A stretch of DNA of 8,185 nt, from assembly GCA_027080445.1 (NCBI GenBank), contig JALWRY010000096.1, forward strand, positions 1-8,185. Direction: 5' to 3'. The translations under genes and the position numbers were made by a program. The stretch comes from Thiohalobacter sp. Lineage in GTDB: Bacteria; Pseudomonadota; Gammaproteobacteria; DSM-19610. The notes under the pieces were generated by a model. It was not told where the DNA came from. It ran no database searches and was given only the letters and a program-made list of their open reading frames with translations. The stretch's first letter is position 1; every line of letters begins with the position of its first letter. Below are positions 5,182-8,185 of the stretch, in pieces.

Positions 5182-5195
5182 AGAGATGTTCAGGA

Positions 5196-5822
5196 ATGAT
5201 GGTGTCGCCAATGAAACTGACAAGAAACGTTTTTTTGCTGATTGCAGCCGTGTGGATGCTGGCAGCCTGCTCGAGTCACTATGTGTCGATGGAAGCAGCC
5301 ACCCCGGACACGGGGTCTCCCGAATACCTGATTGGCCCGGGCGATACCCTGCAGATCTTTGTCTGGGGTAATGCGGACCTGTCAGCGACTGTGCCGGTTC
5401 GACCGGATGGTCGTATTACGGTGCCCCTGGTGGAAGACCTGGTCGCAAGCGGCAAGACCTCATCCCAATTGGCCCGTGAACTGGAAGTGCATCTGTCGAA
5501 GTACGTCAAGAACCCGGTGGTTTCCGTGGTGGTAACCGGTTTTGTCGGACGCTACAGCGAACAGATACGGGTGGTCGGTCAGGCAACCGAGCCGAAAATG
5601 CTGCCTTACCGGGCGAACATGACATTGCTGGATGTCATGATCGAAGTCGGTGGTCTTACCGAGTTTGCGGCAGGAAACCGGGCCAGTATCGTGCGCACAA
5701 CGAATGGGGAGCAGAAGCAATTCAAGGTTTACCTGGATGACCTGATCAAGGATGGCGATATTTCCAGAAATGTGAAGATGTACCCCGGGGATGTGCTGAT
5801 TATTCCCGAGGCATGGTTCTAG
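5196..5822 (+). CDS. Wza-like polysaccharide export lipoprotein, XrtA/PEP-CTERM type
   Basis: This is a 208-residue outer-membrane lipoprotein of the polysaccharide export family. A short basic start and hydrophobic stretch end in the lipobox L22-A23-A24-C25, predicted to be cut before C25. The Poly_export domain begins with YLIGPGD (44-50) and contains VRPDGRITVPLVEDL (68-82). A SLBB-like ligand-binding domain follows (about 122-168), ending in a YPGDVLIIPE block (196-205). It is much shorter than E. coli Wza (about 380 residues), lacking extra SLBB repeats and the C-terminal helix; the short form is usual in exosortase A loci (TIGR03027-like). The start is uncertain: AGGA (5192-5195) abuts the first ATG and is best spaced for GTG at 5202, and ATG at 5211 (MKLTR) is also possible. 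It presumably forms the outer-membrane exit for the polymer. Confidence 0.88.
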   Translation: MMVSPMKLTRNVFLLIAAVWMLAACSSHYVSMEAATPDTGSPEYLIGPGDTLQIFVWGNADLSATVPVRPDGRITVPLVEDLVASGKTSSQLARELEVHLSKYVKNPVVSVVVTGFVGRYSEQIRVVGQATEPKMLPYRANMTLLDVMIEVGGLTEFAAGNRASIVRTTNGEQKQFKVYLDDLIKDGDISRNVKMYPGDVLIIPEAWF

Positions 5823-5839
5823 CGGCCGGGATAAGGTAG

Positions 5840-7423
5840 ATGATCGAACTGCTTGAAAAAGTCTGGACGGCGCTCTGTGGTATATGGAAGTACCGCTGGT
5901 ACACCTTGTTGACAGCATGGCTGATTGCGGTGGCCGGCTGGTATCACATATACAAGATACCCAATGTCTACCAGGCGAAAGCCAGGGTTTATGTGGATAC
6001 CGATTCGGTACTGAGACCACTGATGCGGGGTATGACGATCGATACGGATATCAACCAGCGCCTGCGCCTGATGTCCCGTACCCTGTTGACGCGGCCCAAG
6101 CTGGAAAAGCTGGCCAAAATGTCCGGACTCGTCGAGCCTGGCAGTACGCAGGCACATATTGATGCTGTGGCCAACAAACTCCGGGGGACAATCAAGTTAC
6201 TGGGAGAAAAACGTCAGGCAAACTTTTATTCGATCACCTATAAAAACGAGAATGCGCAAATGGCGCAGAAAGTGGTCAGTTCACTGATCGATATCCTGGA
6301 AGAAACGACGCGTGGACAGGATCGTCAGGATGCCAGTAATGCGCAGACTTTCCTGTCGAAGCAGGTGGCCGACTATGCGAAACGACTGGATGAAACCGAG
6401 GACAAGTTAAAAGCGTTCAAGCGAAAGAACGTGGAAGTCCTGTCCAATATGGGCGACGGGTATTTCCAGCGCCTGTGGACGAATAAAAATGAACTGGAGC
6501 AAGCCAGGCTACAGCTCAAGGAAGCCATGAAGCGGCGTGATGAATTACGCCGTCAGGTGATGGGGGAGGAGCCGGTCTTCGGGTTTGGCGCCGGGGGTGA
6601 ATTCCAGTATTCGAGCCAGAACCCTTACGATACCAAGATCGCCGAACTGGAAGAAAAAGAATCCGAACTGTTGTTGCGCTATACGGATCAGCATCCGGAT
6701 GTCAAGAGTATCAGACAGACCATCGCAGACCTGAAACGGAAAAAACAGGCGCAGGTAGCAATCACCCCGCAGGTTCCGACCACCCAGCCGCTTGAGGTTA
6801 ACCCGATTTATCAGCAGTTGAAGGTGTCACTCGGTGAAGCGGAAGCGGATGTAGTATCGCTCAGGGTGCGTGTGAAAGAGTATGAGTCCAGGGTGGCCAG
6901 GCTGAAAACACTGGTAGATTCTGTACCTGAGATTGAAGCTGAACTGGCTCGTCTCAACAGGGATTATGAGAACAACAAGAAGCAGTATGACCAACTTCAG
7001 GCAAGACTGGAAACTGCAAAAATGTCCCAGGAGGTTGAGCAGTCCGGCGACGGGGTGAAAATCGAGTTGATTGAGCCGCCGATGGTACCCGGGAAGGCGA
7101 CCGGCCCGAACCGTTTACTGCTGAACAGTGTCGTCCTGGTTGGTGGCATAGGAACCGGTATTGCACTTGCGTTGTTGCTGACACAATTGTTCCCCGCTGT
7201 CTACGATCAACGGACACTGCGACAGGTCACAGGTTTGCCGGTTTTTGCGGAGATATCGCGTGTACTGACACGGGAGCAGAAGATGAGAAGCCATATCCAG
7301 CTGGGCGCTTTCATGTCGTCTGTCATATTACTGCTGGTCGCCTATGGCGCCGTGTTGCTGGTTGAAACGAAAGGGGTGGGCGCAGGCTATAAACTGGCCT
7401 ATGCGATGGTGACGGGCTTATGA
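5840..7423 (+). CDS. Polysaccharide chain-length determinant (Wzz/GumC-like), XrtA/PEP-CTERM type
   Basis: This 527-residue inner-membrane co-polymerase sets polymer length and links synthesis to export. It has an N-terminal membrane segment (about 20-36) followed by the Wzz domain with YQAKARVYVD (44-53). A long periplasmic region rich in predicted coiled coil (about 170-240, 262-305, 330-400) contains the family motif TDQHPDV (282-288). The proline-rich EPPMVPGKATGP (412-423) precedes a second membrane segment (about 426-450), and another hydrophobic segment lies at 488-509 near the C-terminus. This length and the extra C-terminal segment fit the PEP-CTERM chain-length family (TIGR03007-like). 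There is no kinase domain in the protein; the next gene supplies it, as in split Wzc systems. AAGG (5833-5836) lies close before the ATG, 17 bp after the previous stop. Its last codons overlap the kinase gene by 4 bp. Confidence 0.9.
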   Translation: MIELLEKVWTALCGIWKYRWYTLLTAWLIAVAGWYHIYKIPNVYQAKARVYVDTDSVLRPLMRGMTIDTDINQRLRLMSRTLLTRPKLEKLAKMSGLVEPGSTQAHIDAVANKLRGTIKLLGEKRQANFYSITYKNENAQMAQKVVSSLIDILEETTRGQDRQDASNAQTFLSKQVADYAKRLDETEDKLKAFKRKNVEVLSNMGDGYFQRLWTNKNELEQARLQLKEAMKRRDELRRQVMGEEPVFGFGAGGEFQYSSQNPYDTKIAELEEKESELLLRYTDQHPDVKSIRQTIADLKRKKQAQVAITPQVPTTQPLEVNPIYQQLKVSLGEAEADVVSLRVRVKEYESRVARLKTLVDSVPEIEAELARLNRDYENNKKQYDQLQARLETAKMSQEVEQSGDGVKIELIEPPMVPGKATGPNRLLLNSVVLVGGIGTGIALALLLTQLFPAVYDQRTLRQVTGLPVFAEISRVLTREQKMRSHIQLGAFMSSVILLLVAYGAVLLVETKGVGAGYKLAYAMVTGL

Positions 7424-8185
7424 CGAGCATAGAAAAAGCACTGGGGCGCCTGGAGGAATCAGGTGGAGAAAAGAACGGCCTGTTCAAGTCGGGGGATGAG
7501 ACAGTATCGACCACTCCTGACACGCCGTCCGAGGCGCCGTCTGTCCGGAAACGTTCCCGAAAGTCGGTATACAAGCTGAATCTGGGCGAGCTTGAGCGTG
7601 CCGGCATTATCACGCCCAATTCACATCGAACCAATGTTTTTGAAGAGTACCGAATACTGAAACGCCCGGTTCTGATGAACGCGTTTGGCGGTGGTGCAGC
7701 GCCCGTTGATAACGGGAACCTGGTGATGGTGACCAGCGCTTCACCCGGTGAAGGGAAGACCTTCACGGCGGTTAACCTCGCGATGAGCATGGCCATCGAA
7801 CTGGATACTACGGTGTTGCTTCTCGATGCCGATGTGATTCGGCGCACCATGACACACATGTTCAACCTGCAGAATGAGCCGGGTTTGATCGATGTGCTCC
7901 TGGACAAGGAAAAGGATCTTTCCGAAGTCATCATCCCGACAGATATCGACAAACTGAGACTGATGCCGGCAGGGCGCACACACCCGAACTCAACGGAATT
8001 GTTGTCCAGTAGCCAGATGAAAAAGCTTGCCCTGGATCTTGCAAAACGGTACCCGGACCGGGTAGTGCTTTTCGATGCGCCACCACTGCTGGCGACGACA
8101 GAGGGTCGGGCGCTTGCTGACCTGGCCGGACAGATTCTCATTGTTGTTGAAGCCGGGAAGACAACGCAAAGTGCAATCAAGGAAG
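7420..8185 (+). CDS. XrtA-associated tyrosine autokinase (BY-kinase-like), partial (3' end beyond the right edge)
   Basis: The ATG at 7420 overlaps the preceding stop in an ATGA, a sign of translational coupling. The frame stays open for 255 codons to the right edge. After a polar N-terminal region with the start TSIEKALGRLEE come N-V-F-E-E-Y-R (72-78), Walker A SASPGEGKT (106-114), Walker A' LLLDADV (133-139) and Walker B VVLFDAPP (215-222). These are the nucleotide-binding motifs of bacterial tyrosine kinases of the Wzc/CapB type, related to MinD/ParA ATPases. The C-terminal tyrosine cluster, where autophosphorylation would occur, is not in the window. Context and the N-terminal extension fit the PEP-CTERM locus tyrosine kinase family (TIGR03018-like). 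It should act in the cytoplasm with the chain-length protein, cycling phosphorylation to regulate polymer assembly. Confidence 0.9.
   Translation, partial: MTSIEKALGRLEESGGEKNGLFKSGDETVSTTPDTPSEAPSVRKRSRKSVYKLNLGELERAGIITPNSHRTNVFEEYRILKRPVLMNAFGGGAAPVDNGNLVMVTSASPGEGKTFTAVNLAMSMAIELDTTVLLLDADVIRRTMTHMFNLQNEPGLIDVLLDKEKDLSEVIIPTDIDKLRLMPAGRTHPNSTELLSSSQMKKLALDLAKRYPDRVVLFDAPPLLATTEGRALADLAGQILIVVEAGKTTQSAIKE

Noticed and set aside
7323..8180. 285-codon open frame on the minus strand
   Set aside because: It is antisense to the tyrosine kinase, whose Walker motifs are clear. The long Ser/Arg-rich frame follows from high third-position GC.

Overview
The window looks like chromosomal DNA of a Gram-negative proteobacterium, most likely a gamma- or betaproteobacterium. 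The reason is a gene set typical of exosortase A (XrtA)/PEP-CTERM exopolysaccharide loci, including an outer-membrane lipoprotein for polysaccharide export. No ribosomal or other taxonomic marker is present, so the placement is only approximate. The window divides into an accessory left part (about 1-3168) and a biosynthetic right part (about 3169-8185).

Left part. A minus-strand AAA+ ATPase of the AAA_14/DUF4143 type runs off the left edge. Its start region is divergent from a plus-strand toxin-antitoxin operon: an MqsR-family toxin (1319-1666) followed by an antitoxin (1698-2687). The antitoxin joins an MqsA-like zinc finger and HTH to a C-terminal SocA/Panacea (DUF4065-type) domain. The 161-bp divergent region holds perfect palindromes that overlap plausible promoters on both strands, so local autoregulation is likely. 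Downstream is a 35-codon, strongly basic small ORF with a very good ribosome binding site (2811-2918). It is followed by a hairpin, a 15-bp palindrome, a tandem 17-bp direct repeat built from four TACGCC boxes, and an orphan tRNA 3' end (T-loop through CCA, 3145-3168) that lacks a matching 5' half. I read this as the attachment-site end of an integrated element that targets a tRNA gene. The element would lie to the left, and the original chromosomal flank, including a terminator-like hairpin at 3222-3240, would lie to the right.

Right part. After about 500 bp with no convincing large gene, four co-oriented and closely spaced genes follow. They encode a polyprenyl-phosphate sugar-1-phosphate transferase (3700-5118), a Wza-like export lipoprotein (5196-5822), a Wzz/GumC-like chain-length determinant (5840-7423), and a BY-kinase-like tyrosine autokinase (7420 to beyond the right edge, overlapping its neighbour by 4 bp). 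Together they would start lipid-linked repeat-unit synthesis at the inner membrane, control polymer length through the co-polymerase/kinase pair, and export the polymer through the outer membrane. The exosortase, PEP-CTERM substrates and later glycosyltransferases would be expected beyond the right edge and are not visible here.

The least routine parts are the MqsA-Panacea fusion antitoxin, the attachment-site architecture at 3066-3168, and the unrecognised 35-residue basic protein beside it.
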